Source: CBDCFV01 sp965216425 (lineage in GTDB: Bacteria > Chloroflexota > Dehalococcoidia > Lucifugimonadales > UBA3495). From it: a stretch of DNA of 64,000 bases. Of this stretch, positions 24,842-33,901 are shown in pieces. The stretch's first letter is position 1. The number at the start of each line of letters is the position of its first letter. The stretch spans positions 930,001-994,000 of the forward strand of contig CBDCFV010000005.1 in NCBI GenBank assembly GCA_965216425.1, written 5' to 3'. The translations under genes were made by a program, and so were the position numbers. Below the pieces are notes generated by a model, which was not told the DNA's origin, ran no database searches, and saw only the letters and a list, made by a program, of their open reading frames with translations.

Positions 24842-27800
24842 TTAGCTGGTCAGGAAGTCGATCAGCGCGTCTAGCACCGTCAGCAGGTCGTCCCTGTCGA
24901 TGTCACCGTCCAAGAAAGCATCCAAGGCCGCCAAGTACTCCAACTTCTGGATTTGCCCGTCGCCGTTGCCACCGTTCGCGACACCGTCGTACATCGCAAT
25001 CAAGTCATCGCCTGGCGGCGTCACATCCTCGTCCACCGCCGCCTCTGTCATCTCGGACTCGGTTTTCCCAGCGCCTTCACGGTCCTCGTACATCGCCGTC
25101 GCCCGCAGATAATATCTCGCATCCGTGTCCATCACCGTGTACTCCGCGGTGGTTGCAAGGTCCGTCCAAGTGTTCATGTCCATGCTCTTGGCCCATTGCC
25201 AAGAACTCACGTTGGCGTCGGCTATCCTCGTGTACATCCCTATCGGGAACGTGTCGCTCGAGTTACCATCCGAGTCATCCACCACCGCAGTCAGCATGTC
25301 CCCGACCATTATCGCGGCGTCCGTGGCATCCTGGCTGTCTCTCCAGAAGGTCACCCTGCCCATCTCGTCCACGTTCTCCACCATCACCGTCACCGGCAGG
25401 GTGGCCGTGTTGCTCCCGTCGTCAGCCTCCACGGTTATCTGGTACCTGTTGTCCGTGTCAGCGTCCATCGGGTTTTCGAAGTCCGGCGCAGCGTTGAAGC
25501 TCAACTCGCCCGTGCTCGCGTCGATGCTGAGGTCTCCCATGTCCGGGCCGCTCAGGCTCCACCTGGCATTGGCGGCGTCCACTCCGATCCCCCGGTAGGT
25601 CCCTACCATCAGGTCAGGGCTGGTGTCGTCGGCCAGGATTTCGTCGAACATCGGGTTCTCGCGTCCCGTCACCGACAGGCCTCCGCGCTGTTCCATCGGC
25701 GCAGTCGGCGCCTCGTTCACGTTCATCACCATGATGGTCACCCGCACCGGCCCAACCGCAACCTCTGCGTTCGGGTCCGTCACCTCGATGATGTACTCGG
25801 TCTTGTCCCCTTCAGCGTCGAATTGCGTCACCACGTTGGCTGCCAACTGCCCCATCTTGTCGTTGGGGTCATCATTGGCCCCTATATCATCCGACTCCAC
25901 CATCTCGGTGTCGTAGAAGTCCGCGTCCGCAGTGTCGTAGTTCGTGACTCCGGCGGTGTTATCGGTGAACGATCCTTCGGCGAACACGAAGGACGCTCCG
26001 TCGGGCCCGCCTATGGTGTCGCGCGTCTGCACAACACCGTTGGCGTCCTTGTATCGCAGGCCCATTTCCCCGGTCATATCCAAGGGGGTGCCTGCGTACC
26101 CGGTGGACGGCACGTTCTCGTAGATCATCCTGTTCACCAGGACCGGGCTCGTTGACGGCAACTGTATGTCATCGTCCTCGTCGGGGTCCTTCTGCACCGC
26201 GTTGTCCGTACCCTTCGGTTCCATCATGTCCGAGTTGTGGTGCAGAGTATCGCTGGTGTCCCGTTGCATGTTCCCCTCGTTGTCAAGCTGCAGGTCACCG
26301 TTCGCATCAACCAGATAGTTCTGGTACTTGTGCTCCTCGATAGCGTTTGGAGTGTCCGGGTCGTCGTTCCTTTCGTCGAGGGCGGTTATCGGGTCGTCCT
26401 CCAAGCTGTATCCGTCCCGGTAGTCCACCATCGTCCACACGAAGCTGCCTACTGCTCCGGTGTACTCGTCAGTCGTCTCGCCCATCTGTTCCGTCACACC
26501 CGCCACCAAGGTGCCATCATCATTAAAAATGGTGGTGAGCCGGCTGCCAGTCGTGTACCACTTCCGGTCGGTGATGTACTCCACTCCGTCGGGGTCCGTC
26601 AGGGTGGCCATCACCGGCATCCCACTGTCGGGGTCCTCCGGCGTCACCTCCACCGTCCCCATCTCGTCCACGTTCATCACCGTGATCCGAACATCCTTAC
26701 TTCCCTGTGCTCCCCCATTGTCACGGAGCACAATGGTAACCTCGTAAACGTTGTCTCGGTTGGCGTCCTGGGGGTTCTCATAGTCTGGCAGGTTCGCCTT
26801 CTTGAACAGCAGCCTGCGCCCGATGCCGTCGTCCGGTATTACATACTCGAAGAGGCGTCCGTCCGCGCCGCCCAGAGGCTCAGGCCATATTCCCCGGTCC
26901 ACCCGGTCCTCGTCACTCCTGTGGTACAGGTTGGGATTGCTCGGGTCCACTTCCATGGTCGGGGCATCATCCGCGCCGCCTTGCATGTAACCAAGCCCTA
27001 TAAACTTGGTGACGTCGTCGTCCTCCGCGGTGCTGTTCACCTCGTTGATCGAGATTTCAGCCCATCCATCCACCACCCTCGGCGCATCGTTTACATTGGT
27101 GGCCGTGACGGTCACCTTGATGTAGTCATGGTCCTCGCCGTCGGTTGTCTCGCCTGACGGGTCCGTTGCCCTTACCCAGAACACGTACTCTCCGTCGGCG
27201 TCTGCCGGGTGCGCCGGGTTGTTGTCCCAGTCCAGCTTCTTCGCCACGCTAAGCTGTCCATCCGCCTTGTTGATGGAGAAGTACCCCACGTCGCCCACAT
27301 TACCAGCCGTGGTGCCCACTATTTGGTCACCGGCGGACTCGTCTAACGCAGTTGCCATGTTCCTGTCGTTGTCCAGATGGTAGGTCAGGCGGTCCCTGTC
27401 CTCGTTCTGGTCCACATCCACTGGAGCACCCACGGTCATGCCTACGGACCTGTTTTCCGGCACCGTCCTGGTCGTCGTGTCCTGGTTGAAGTCCGGCGAG
27501 TTGTTGTCCGTGTCGGATACGTCTGCCTTCACCGGATACATCGATATGCCAAAAGCGATCTTGTCGTCTTCGTTGGCATCCTCACTAGCGCCGTCGTCGT
27601 ACCTCGCCGCAACCAGCAGGTGGTAGTTCTCGTCTGCCGTTGCCTCCTGAGTGCCCGCCGTCTGGCCCTGGGGGGTATAGGTATTTGAGTCGTCACCTGA
27701 ACCCAACACATCTATCTCTGCCCACTCAGACGTTGCTTGCCCTAAGGTGGCAGGATCTGGCTTACGGTTGGGGTTACTCACCTTCGCTAAGTACCACTGC

Positions 27801-30800
27801 CATGTATTGACCGTTATATCGCCGGTCCCTGTAAGCGCGCCGTCCGGGTCGGTTAACGTGCCCATAATGGGCGTTCCAACCTCCGGCTGCAGCCAGTTCG
27901 CTTCCACCGTCCCCGGCTCGTCCGAGTTGGTGACCTGAACGGTGACGGGTAGTTCAGCCGCCATATTCGGCACGCCGCCGACGGCGGTCGTCTCGGTTGC
28001 CCGCACCGTCACCTGGTACATACGGTCGCCACTGGCGTACTCGCCATCATCGTCGAAATCGTCGTCGTTATTCAGGTCTAGTCCCCTGTCCGTAGGCGCC
28101 TCAAAGTTCGGCTGGTTCTTGAAGTGCAGTTCCACCCGGTCCTTGCCGTCGCCGGCAATGTCCGCGGCACCGACAATCATGAAGTCGGCAGCGTCAACAC
28201 CGGTCACTTCCCATCGGAGATTGTCCCCGTCGGGCTCTGTCGCCGCCAATGGGACGATCATATTGGTCCGGCTCTCGGCGTAGGTCTTCGGCGCTTCTAC
28301 TGCCTCCCTCGACTCCTTGTCGAAGTGCGGGCTCTCGTTCAGGTCGTTCAGCCTGATGGTTATCCTGGCGTCGACCGTACGGTTCTCATTGTTCATGTCC
28401 GTGGCCGTGACTATGACCACGAAGGTATTAGTGCCCTCGAAGTCCAGGACCGGGTCTTCCATATCCGGGCCATTGCCATCCGGCCCGATAATCGTGGCGG
28501 GTATTACACTCGGAAACTCAACCTCGCCTACCCTGATCTGCCCGTAATTGTCGATGGTGAAGTAGTTGTTGTCGTTGGTTTCCGTGGCCTCCAGGTCGTA
28601 CCCGAAGGTCACGCCATCTTCCGGCACCGCCGGGATCGGTTCGCCCACGAGGGTGCCGACCTCGGCGTTCTCCATCAACATCCTCTCGTAAGAGGCATCG
28701 GAGAATTCGGGGGCCATGACCTGCCCGGGCGGGCCCGGTTCAACCCGCACCGCGAATGCCGACGTAGCCATCACACGGAAGACCTTGTCCGGGGCGGTGC
28801 CTGGCGTCGTCCCATCGGCATCGGTCACTCCGTCGCCTGTGTGTGCCGTTTGCGCGTCTCTGGGCGGTGTCTGGCCGGTAGCTTCTTCCTGGACACGCTC
28901 GTCGAGCGTACCCGTTTCCGGGTCGTCCGTATTGCTCGTGGTGTCAATGTAGGTTGAGGTCACCCTCAGGTAGTTGCCGTCATCGGCAGTCATCGGAATG
29001 TAGCTCGACGCCGTCTCGCCGTGTATTACGGTGAATGTGGCATCAGGGGCATTACTGCTTGACTTCGACCACTGCCACGTGACCACCGCCACACCGCCAT
29101 CCGGGTCTTCCACATTTGCCATTATCTCAGTGCCGATGTAGGGCTGCTCCACCGACAACGTGGCCATCCCCTGTTCGGGCACGTTGTCGACGAATATGGT
29201 CATAGGCTTGGTGCTCTCTGCGCCTTGGCTGTCCCTGGCCACGAGGATTACCTTGTAGACGCTGTCACCGTTGGCGTCGGTGGGCATCTCGAAGTCGGGA
29301 GGGTTGGTGAACACCAAGGCTATCGGCTCATCCGGGCCGCTTAGGCTGCCTTGGGTGCCGGTAGTCGTTGTGCCGCCCTGGGTGAGCGTGAAGTCGTCGG
29401 CGTCGTCTCCCCGCAGGTCCCAGAATCGCTGGCCGCGCTCGTCCTCGTCGCTTACGGTGAACACGTTCTGGTTGCCGAGTACGAGCGCCACCGGCAGCCC
29501 CATCGCAGTGCCATCCGTAGGACCCACAATGCCATTGGTCGTGCCGTAGTAGGTCGCATCCGGCTGGTTGTTGCCGTCCCGGTCGTCGCTGTCCTGCTCC
29601 ATCACCCGGATCTCCGACGCCGGACCGGGCGTCGGGTCACCAACCTGAAGGGTTGAGGACCGGCTCCCCATTATCACCGGGGTGTCGTTGGCGTCTTCGG
29701 CGACGACAGTCACTTCAACTTCCGCCGTCTCGCCGCTGGGGTCGATGGCCACGACCATGAACTTGTAATTCCCGTCCGGCGGGCTGCCGTTCATGTCGAA
29801 GTCCAGAGTGTTCTTCACTGTTATCTGGGCTGTCGCTTTGTTTATTGCAAAGGAGTCAACATCGCCGCACAAATCACCCTGGCAACCGGGGGTATTTGCT
29901 TCATCGTCGACCGCCATTAACTCATAAGTCAACGTGTCGTTGTTCGGGTCCGTGGCCTCCACCGGGGAGCCCACATTCATCCCTTTCCCCAAGCTCTCCG
30001 ACACGGTCCTGGTGTAGGAGAGGTTCGGGTCGAACCCGGGGGAACCGTTGGCGGGGTTTTCAAGCAGGTCCAAGTCCGAAGAGACCTCGGCCCGCACCGG
30101 GAACTCCGACACAATGATGGCCTTCCGTCCCGTCCCGAGACGGTCATCGTAGGTCGCTACTGCCCTCAGTTTCTTGTTCTCGTCAACCACACGGTTAGGG
30201 TCCGTTAGCCCGGTTCCCGGACATGCTCCGCCTTCGCCGGCACCGATGCCCCTGTCTCCATCCACGCAGTCGCCGCGCGGAGTGTAGGCTGTCATCAGGG
30301 ATCCATCTCCGGTCCCGGTGTTGACGGCACCTGTAGCTGGCGCCCAATGGTTTTCAGCGTCCTCCACGGGGTTTGTAACCGTGGAGACGTACCACATCCA
30401 AGTGACGTCTTCGGTTCCGGCGGCGCCTCTTTCGCCGTCCGGGTCGCTCAAGGAGGCCATAATCGTGGTGCCAACCTCGGGCTGACGCCGGTTCAGCGTC
30501 GCCGTGCCCGGCTCGTTCTTATCAGTGACCATGACGGTCACATGGGTCTCAGACGAAAGGGCCCGGCCTGTGTAGCCGGACATTCTCATCTCGCTGGCCC
30601 GGATTGTTATCTGGTAAGTGTTCGTGCTTCTTGTTTCGCCCTGTGCATTGTCTCCGGCCGCCTCACCCATGTCATCGGTGTCGGCGTCTCCATTGAAATC
30701 TAGATCACCGTGCGGCCTGTCCGTCGGACTCTCGTAGTCGGGTGGGTTGTTGAACGTCAACACGCCACCCGAGATGCTGAAGTCGTCGGCGTCTATACCC

Positions 30801-31018
30801 GTCACGTCCCAGTGAATCCCCGCTCCCTCCGGGTCCTCGGAGGTGAACGTTCGCACCGGGGTGTCGCCGTTCTCGGCGTACATTATCGGCCCTTCCTGTG
30901 CGAAGGTCGAATCAGAAGAAAAAGTGGATAGTATGAAAAAAGCGGATAGCGCCAACACTAAGGCGCCGACGCCCACTACCACCCAGGTTCTTAGCGCGTT
31001 AGAAGACCGATTTAACAT
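24842..31018 (-). CDS. giant cadherin-like surface protein with dockerin-like C-terminus
   Basis: About 2,058 residues. After a signal/anchor segment (TWVVVGVGALVLALSAFFIL) there are five modules of roughly 400 aa. Each combines cadherin-like domains (calcium-type endings such as VVAEDANDTPVI, VTATNVNDAPRV, IRLNDLNESPHF) with an Ig-like block of the form GT(A/V)...P..G..IMA.L.DPDG...W.W. The end is GNGDGQIQKLEYLAALDAF...LLTVLDALIDFL, the same dockerin-like module as in the next gene. The composition is very acidic. ATG 31018 is preceded by GTGAGG; an upstream in-frame start at 31063 lacks a signal-peptide pattern. Calcium-dependent adhesion is inferred from family knowledge. Confidence 0.85.
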   Translation of the reverse strand: MLNRSSNALRTWVVVGVGALVLALSAFFILSTFSSDSTFAQEGPIMYAENGDTPVRTFTSEDPEGAGIHWDVTGIDADDFSISGGVLTFNNPPDYESPTDRPHGDLDFNGDADTDDMGEAAGDNAQGETRSTNTYQITIRASEMRMSGYTGRALSSETHVTVMVTDKNEPGTATLNRRQPEVGTTIMASLSDPDGERGAAGTEDVTWMWYVSTVTNPVEDAENHWAPATGAVNTGTGDGSLMTAYTPRGDCVDGDRGIGAGEGGACPGTGLTDPNRVVDENKKLRAVATYDDRLGTGRKAIIVSEFPVRAEVSSDLDLLENPANGSPGFDPNLSYTRTVSESLGKGMNVGSPVEATDPNNDTLTYELMAVDDEANTPGCQGDLCGDVDSFAINKATAQITVKNTLDFDMNGSPPDGNYKFMVVAIDPSGETAEVEVTVVAEDANDTPVIMGSRSSTLQVGDPTPGPASEIRVMEQDSDDRDGNNQPDATYYGTTNGIVGPTDGTAMGLPVALVLGNQNVFTVSDEDERGQRFWDLRGDDADDFTLTQGGTTTTGTQGSLSGPDEPIALVFTNPPDFEMPTDANGDSVYKVILVARDSQGAESTKPMTIFVDNVPEQGMATLSVEQPYIGTEIMANVEDPDGGVAVVTWQWSKSSSNAPDATFTVIHGETASSYIPMTADDGNYLRVTSTYIDTTSNTDDPETGTLDERVQEEATGQTPPRDAQTAHTGDGVTDADGTTPGTAPDKVFRVMATSAFAVRVEPGPPGQVMAPEFSDASYERMLMENAEVGTLVGEPIPAVPEDGVTFGYDLEATETNDNNYFTIDNYGQIRVGEVEFPSVIPATIIGPDGNGPDMEDPVLDFEGTNTFVVIVTATDMNNENRTVDARITIRLNDLNESPHFDKESREAVEAPKTYAESRTNMIVPLAATEPDGDNLRWEVTGVDAADFMIVGAADIAGDGKDRVELHFKNQPNFEAPTDRGLDLNNDDDFDDDGEYASGDRMYQVTVRATETTAVGGVPNMAAELPVTVQVTNSDEPGTVEANWLQPEVGTPIMGTLTDPDGALTGTGDITVNTWQWYLAKVSNPNRKPDPATLGQATSEWAEIDVLGSGDDSNTYTPQGQTAGTQEATADENYHLLVAARYDDGASEDANEDDKIAFGISMYPVKADVSDTDNNSPDFNQDTTTRTVPENRSVGMTVGAPVDVDQNEDRDRLTYHLDNDRNMATALDESAGDQIVGTTAGNVGDVGYFSINKADGQLSVAKKLDWDNNPAHPADADGEYVFWVRATDPSGETTDGEDHDYIKVTVTATNVNDAPRVVDGWAEISINEVNSTAEDDDVTKFIGLGYMQGGADDAPTMEVDPSNPNLYHRSDEDRVDRGIWPEPLGGADGRLFEYVIPDDGIGRRLLFKKANLPDYENPQDANRDNVYEVTIVLRDNGGAQGSKDVRITVMNVDEMGTVEVTPEDPDSGMPVMATLTDPDGVEYITDRKWYTTGSRLTTIFNDDGTLVAGVTEQMGETTDEYTGAVGSFVWTMVDYRDGYSLEDDPITALDERNDDPDTPNAIEEHKYQNYLVDANGDLQLDNEGNMQRDTSDTLHHNSDMMEPKGTDNAVQKDPDEDDDIQLPSTSPVLVNRMIYENVPSTGYAGTPLDMTGEMGLRYKDANGVVQTRDTIGGPDGASFVFAEGSFTDNTAGVTNYDTADADFYDTEMVESDDIGANDDPNDKMGQLAANVVTQFDAEGDKTEYIIEVTDPNAEVAVGPVRVTIMVMNVNEAPTAPMEQRGGLSVTGRENPMFDEILADDTSPDLMVGTYRGIGVDAANARWSLSGPDMGDLSIDASTGELSFNAAPDFENPMDADTDNRYQITVEADDGSNTATLPVTVMVENVDEMGRVTFWRDSQDATDAAIMVGDMLTAVVDDSDGNSSDTFPIGMYTRIADANVSSWQWAKSMDMNTWTDLATTAEYTVMDTDARYYLRATAMYEDREGAGKTESEMTEAAVDEDVTPPGDDLIAMYDGVANGGNGDGQIQKLEYLAALDAFLDGDIDRDDLLTVLDALIDFLTS

Positions 31019-31186
31019 GTAATTCCTCACTTCGGCGATCTTTGGTTGACGCGGCTCTCCCAATTCCTGACCCGCACAACAGCAGAAAATCTATCACTAG
31101 CACGTAACCGTGTCAACTTGTTTGCTACCCCTCTTCCAATGGTTTTGCTTCATTATGTAACCCCAACCCCCCCGGATGCCCATTCG

Positions 31187-31235
31187 TCATTCCCGCGCAG
31201 AGCCTGCCCCCGCGAAGGCGGGGGCGGGAATCCAT
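31187..31235. repeat. composite REP-like element
   Basis: A REP (TCATTCCCGC...GCGGGAATCCAT) carries a nested GC-rich hairpin GCCCCCGCGAAGGCGGGGGC in its centre. It appears to be one REP inserted in, or expanded within, another. Confidence 0.6.
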
Positions 31236-31462
31236 ACAACCCGACCACCACCCACCGCCTGTGCAAACCCTTTTCCCATAGCAAAACCCAACCCCTGACA
31301 CGCATTTGCCATGAAAATAAGCCACTCCTATACTCATATATTCCCCAAAGAAAACAAAAAGAACCGAAGGCACCCCGCATACCCCAAAGGAAACGAGAAG
31401 AACCGAGCGCATCCCGCCCGCACCAAACAGGGACAACTTTACCCAGACCGCGCCACCCCTCC

Positions 31463-31682
31463 CACACCAAGCGCGGCCACTCCGCACGAAGCGCCGCAGT
31501 CCCACCCACACCAAGCGCGGCCACTCTGCACAGTGCGCCGCAGTCCCGCCCACACCAAGCGCGGCCACTCTGCACGGAACGCCGCAGTCCCACCCACACC
31601 AAGCGCGGCCACTCTGCACGGAACGCCGCAGTCCCGCCCACACCAAGCGCTGCGGCTCTACACGGAACGCCGCAGTCCCGCC
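31463..31682. repeat. 44-bp tandem repeat, five copies
   Basis: Units start at 31463, 31507, 31551, 31595 and 31639, each beginning CACACCAAGCGC and containing CGCCGCAGTCCC. Copies differ at a few positions. The unit length is not a multiple of three, so this is not a coding repeat. It lacks spacers and is not a CRISPR array. Confidence 0.85.
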
Positions 31683-31935
31683 CGCAAAGGCCGGGCCAAG
31701 AATCCACCCCACTGACACATGCCCCTTTCAAATCAGCCCAACCCCGCCTATCATAAATACACACCCGCAACAACGGACCCAAATCCCGTCAATCCCAAAA
31801 ATCCCAAAAATCCCAGTTCAGACAAAATGTCCGCAAATATCCGGTAATGTCCGCAAAACAAAAAATCTTCCACCTATCGAAGGACCTTCCGTAATGTTGA
31901 CTCTACCTCGCCCCTCAGTCCTTACTATTGCCGTG

Positions 31936-31966
31936 GCTGCCCCCGCGAAGGCGGGGACAGGAATCC
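31936..31966. repeat. REP-like element, variant
   Basis: GCCCCCGCGAAGGCGGGGAC followed by AGGAATCCACC is a GC-enriched variant of the window's REP-like palindrome. Confidence 0.6.
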
Positions 31967-32063
31967 ACCGGCAAAGCATCGAAAGGCTGAAATGCAATCG
32001 GGGCATGGGCAAGCTACTGCTGCGGGCGTGTGGCGCCGGACCGGAAAGACCATGAAAAGAGAG

Positions 32064-32140
32064 TGGTGGGCGGTAGTGGACTCGAACCACTGACCTCTTG
32101 CGTGTCGAGCAAGTACTCTAACCAACTGAGCTAACCGCCC
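32064..32140 (-). tRNA. tRNA-Val (anticodon GAC)
   Basis: On the minus strand the cloverleaf reads: acceptor GGGCGGT / ACCGCCC; D arm GCTCAGTTGGTTAGAGT; anticodon stem CTTGC / GCAAG with loop TCGACAC (anticodon GAC, reads GUC); T arm AGTGG-TTCGAGT-CCACT; discriminator A. The 3' CCA is encoded (32066-32064). All stems pair. The gene stands alone between the repeat region and an MFS gene. Confidence 0.95.
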
Positions 32141-32169
32141 GTGGAAAATCAGTCTATCAACGAGCCGAA

Positions 32170-32187
32170 ACGGCGTCAAGACGCCGT
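32170..32187 (-). terminator. hairpin between the MFS gene and tRNA-Val
   Basis: ACGGCGT (32170-32176) and ACGCCGT (32181-32187) form a perfect 7-bp stem with loop CAAG, about 100 nt beyond the MFS stop and 30 nt before the tRNA. It may end the MFS transcript. The T tract is weak. Confidence 0.45.
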
Positions 32188-32214
32188 CCCGCCCCAAACC
32201 GGAGCGCGGGCGCC

Positions 32215-32315
32215 CAATCCTGAAAATCCCTTAATCCTGTAAATCCTGATTCAGACAACCCGTAACCCCAATCCTGAAAATCCTCTAATCCGGTAAATCC
32301 TGATTCTGACAACCC
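32215..32315. repeat. 54-bp direct repeat built from AATCC(T/C) units
   Basis: Two copies (32215-32261 and 32269-32315) of a motif with CAATCCTGAAAATCC, TAATCC, TAAATCCTGATTC and GACAACCC. The second copy supplies the last codons of the MFS gene (ending CQNQDLPD), so the repeat has replaced or extended that protein's C-terminus. Related short units occur near 31785. Confidence 0.7.
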
Positions 32316-33793
32316 GGTCGCCGTCCCGCCATAAGGTAAGTAAACGCCCCCATCACAACTATGACTGCCCCCAGCCAGAAGACGTCCCGGAAGGCCAGGA
32401 TGAACGCCCGCGCTTCCATCTCCGATTGCGTCAACCCCTCGGCGGCCAAGCCGCCCAAGTGGAAGCCGCTTCTGAGGGCGAACAGGCCGCCGGTGACCGA
32501 CACCGACAGCACCGTGCCGAAGGCTTGGGCCAGCGACAGCGCCGCCGCCGCCGTTCCGAACCGCTCAGCTGGTACGCTGCCCATCATCAAGGAGTAGGCC
32601 GACGACTGGAACAGCCCCATCCCGCCCCCCACCAAGGCGATGCTGGCCGCAACCTGGCCCACCGTCGACTGGCCTTCCAGGAACCCCATGACGAACAGCC
32701 CCGCCGCCAGCACGATGAGGCCTGTCACTCCCACCGCCTTGGGGCCGGTGCGGTCGCAAAGCCACCCGCCCATGATGGAGAAGCCGATGTTCAGCCCGGC
32801 CATCACCGCCAGCATCGCCCCCAGCGCCGCCGGCCCCCGCCCCAAGCTGTCCTCCACGTAGAACGGGAAGATGAACCAGATGACGAACACCCCCAAGTGG
32901 GCCAGGAAGGTTGCCCCACCGGATACCAAGAACCCTCGTATCCTCAGCAGTTCCCGGGGCAGTATGGCCCAAGGGACCCGCCCTTCCGTCCACCAGAAGC
33001 ACGCCAGCAGCAACGGCGCCAGCAACAGCAGCGCCAGCGGCCCCGGCGACAGCCACCCAATGGACCGCGCCAAGCGCAGCCCTATGACCAAGCAGGTCAA
33101 CGCCCCGAACAGGGTCACCGCGCCTGCCAAGTCGAAGGACTGCTTGCCGGCCCGCTCGCCCTCGCCCGGCGCCCGTTGGCCCCGCCCCATCCACCACATC
33201 CCCAGCGCCAAGGCCAGGACCGTGAAGGGAATCCTCCCCAGGAACACCGCTTCCCAGTCGAACCACCGCACCAGCAACCCCGCGCCCAGCGTCCCCGCCA
33301 GCATCCCCGTCGCTTGGCTGGCCGATGTCAAGCCCATGCCCAGCCCTCGCCGCGACTCTGGGAACAAGCTGGCGGCGATGGCCGGCGAGACGGCGTACAA
33401 GCACCCGGTGCCCAAGGCTTGGAGCACCCGGAACCCCACCAGCACGCCCAGGTTGGGCGACAAGGCAATGCAGACCATCGACACGAGGTAGGTGACGCCC
33501 CCGAACAGGTAGACCCGCCGGAGGCCCAGCCGGTCGGCCAAGCTCCCAGCCGTCAGCACCAGCCCGGCCCGCGTGGCGATGAACACCACGATGATCCACT
33601 GGACCGTCTGGTAGTCGCTGGCGAAGTCGCTCCGTATCGAGGGCAGGGCCACGTTGAGGGCAATGTCCAGCGCCGCCAGGAACATGCCCAATCCGGCCGC
33701 CAAGCCGACCATGACTTCCGCAAGCCTGCCGGGACGCACTACGACATTGGCGCTCAAGGGGTTGTCAAAGGGGTTCTCAGAGGAAGCAGCCAT
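32285..33793 (-). CDS. MFS drug/metabolite exporter, DHA2-like (14-TM)
   Basis: About 502 residues from ATG 33793. The first TMs carry FLAALDIALNVALPSI, a pattern typical of DHA2/EmrB-QacA exporters, with the MFS loop motif LADRLGLRRVYLFGG between TM2 and TM3 and GTGCLYAVSPAIAASLFPESRRG in TM4-5. About 14 hydrophobic segments. The substrate cannot be read from the sequence. The start was moved in from 33847 because the extra 18 residues precede a typical N-terminus and are not conserved. The C-terminal residues come from a repeat (32269-32315). Confidence 0.85.
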   Translation of the reverse strand: MAASSENPFDNPLSANVVVRPGRLAEVMVGLAAGLGMFLAALDIALNVALPSIRSDFASDYQTVQWIIVVFIATRAGLVLTAGSLADRLGLRRVYLFGGVTYLVSMVCIALSPNLGVLVGFRVLQALGTGCLYAVSPAIAASLFPESRRGLGMGLTSASQATGMLAGTLGAGLLVRWFDWEAVFLGRIPFTVLALALGMWWMGRGQRAPGEGERAGKQSFDLAGAVTLFGALTCLVIGLRLARSIGWLSPGPLALLLLAPLLLACFWWTEGRVPWAILPRELLRIRGFLVSGGATFLAHLGVFVIWFIFPFYVEDSLGRGPAALGAMLAVMAGLNIGFSIMGGWLCDRTGPKAVGVTGLIVLAAGLFVMGFLEGQSTVGQVAASIALVGGGMGLFQSSAYSLMMGSVPAERFGTAAAALSLAQAFGTVLSVSVTGGLFALRSGFHLGGLAAEGLTQSEMEARAFILAFRDVFWLGAVIVVMGAFTYLMAGRRPGCQNQDLPD

Positions 33794-33901
33794 GGCTACC
33801 GATTGTACGCCTTGCGCAAAGCCATACGGCGGCTCAGCGTGGTACAAGAGGGGCGCGGTGACAGGAGAGGCGCGGGCAGTGCGGACGGTCCGGGGGAGGG
33901 G

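Larger units (their letters stand above)
31019..32063. other. 1-kb repeat-rich intergenic region
   Basis: Three overlapping open frames span 31046-31782 on both strands, but they arise from the 44-bp tandem repeat and have no domain signature or signals, so none is called. The region contains two composite REP-like elements, an imperfect ~40-bp tandem repeat near 31345-31425, the 44-bp array and short (AATCCCAAA)-type repeats near 31785-31815. Confidence 0.6.

Noticed and set aside
24953..26155. 400-codon plus-strand open frame
   Set aside because: It is the antisense shadow of the cadherin-like giant gene; composition follows the codon bias of the other strand and no domain is visible.
31463..31682. 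Possible CRISPR array
   Set aside because: The repeats are contiguous with no unique spacers, and no cas genes are nearby.
31046..31782. Three overlapping open frames in the repeat region
   Set aside because: They exist on both strands because the 44-bp repeat lacks stops in several frames; no start signal or domain.
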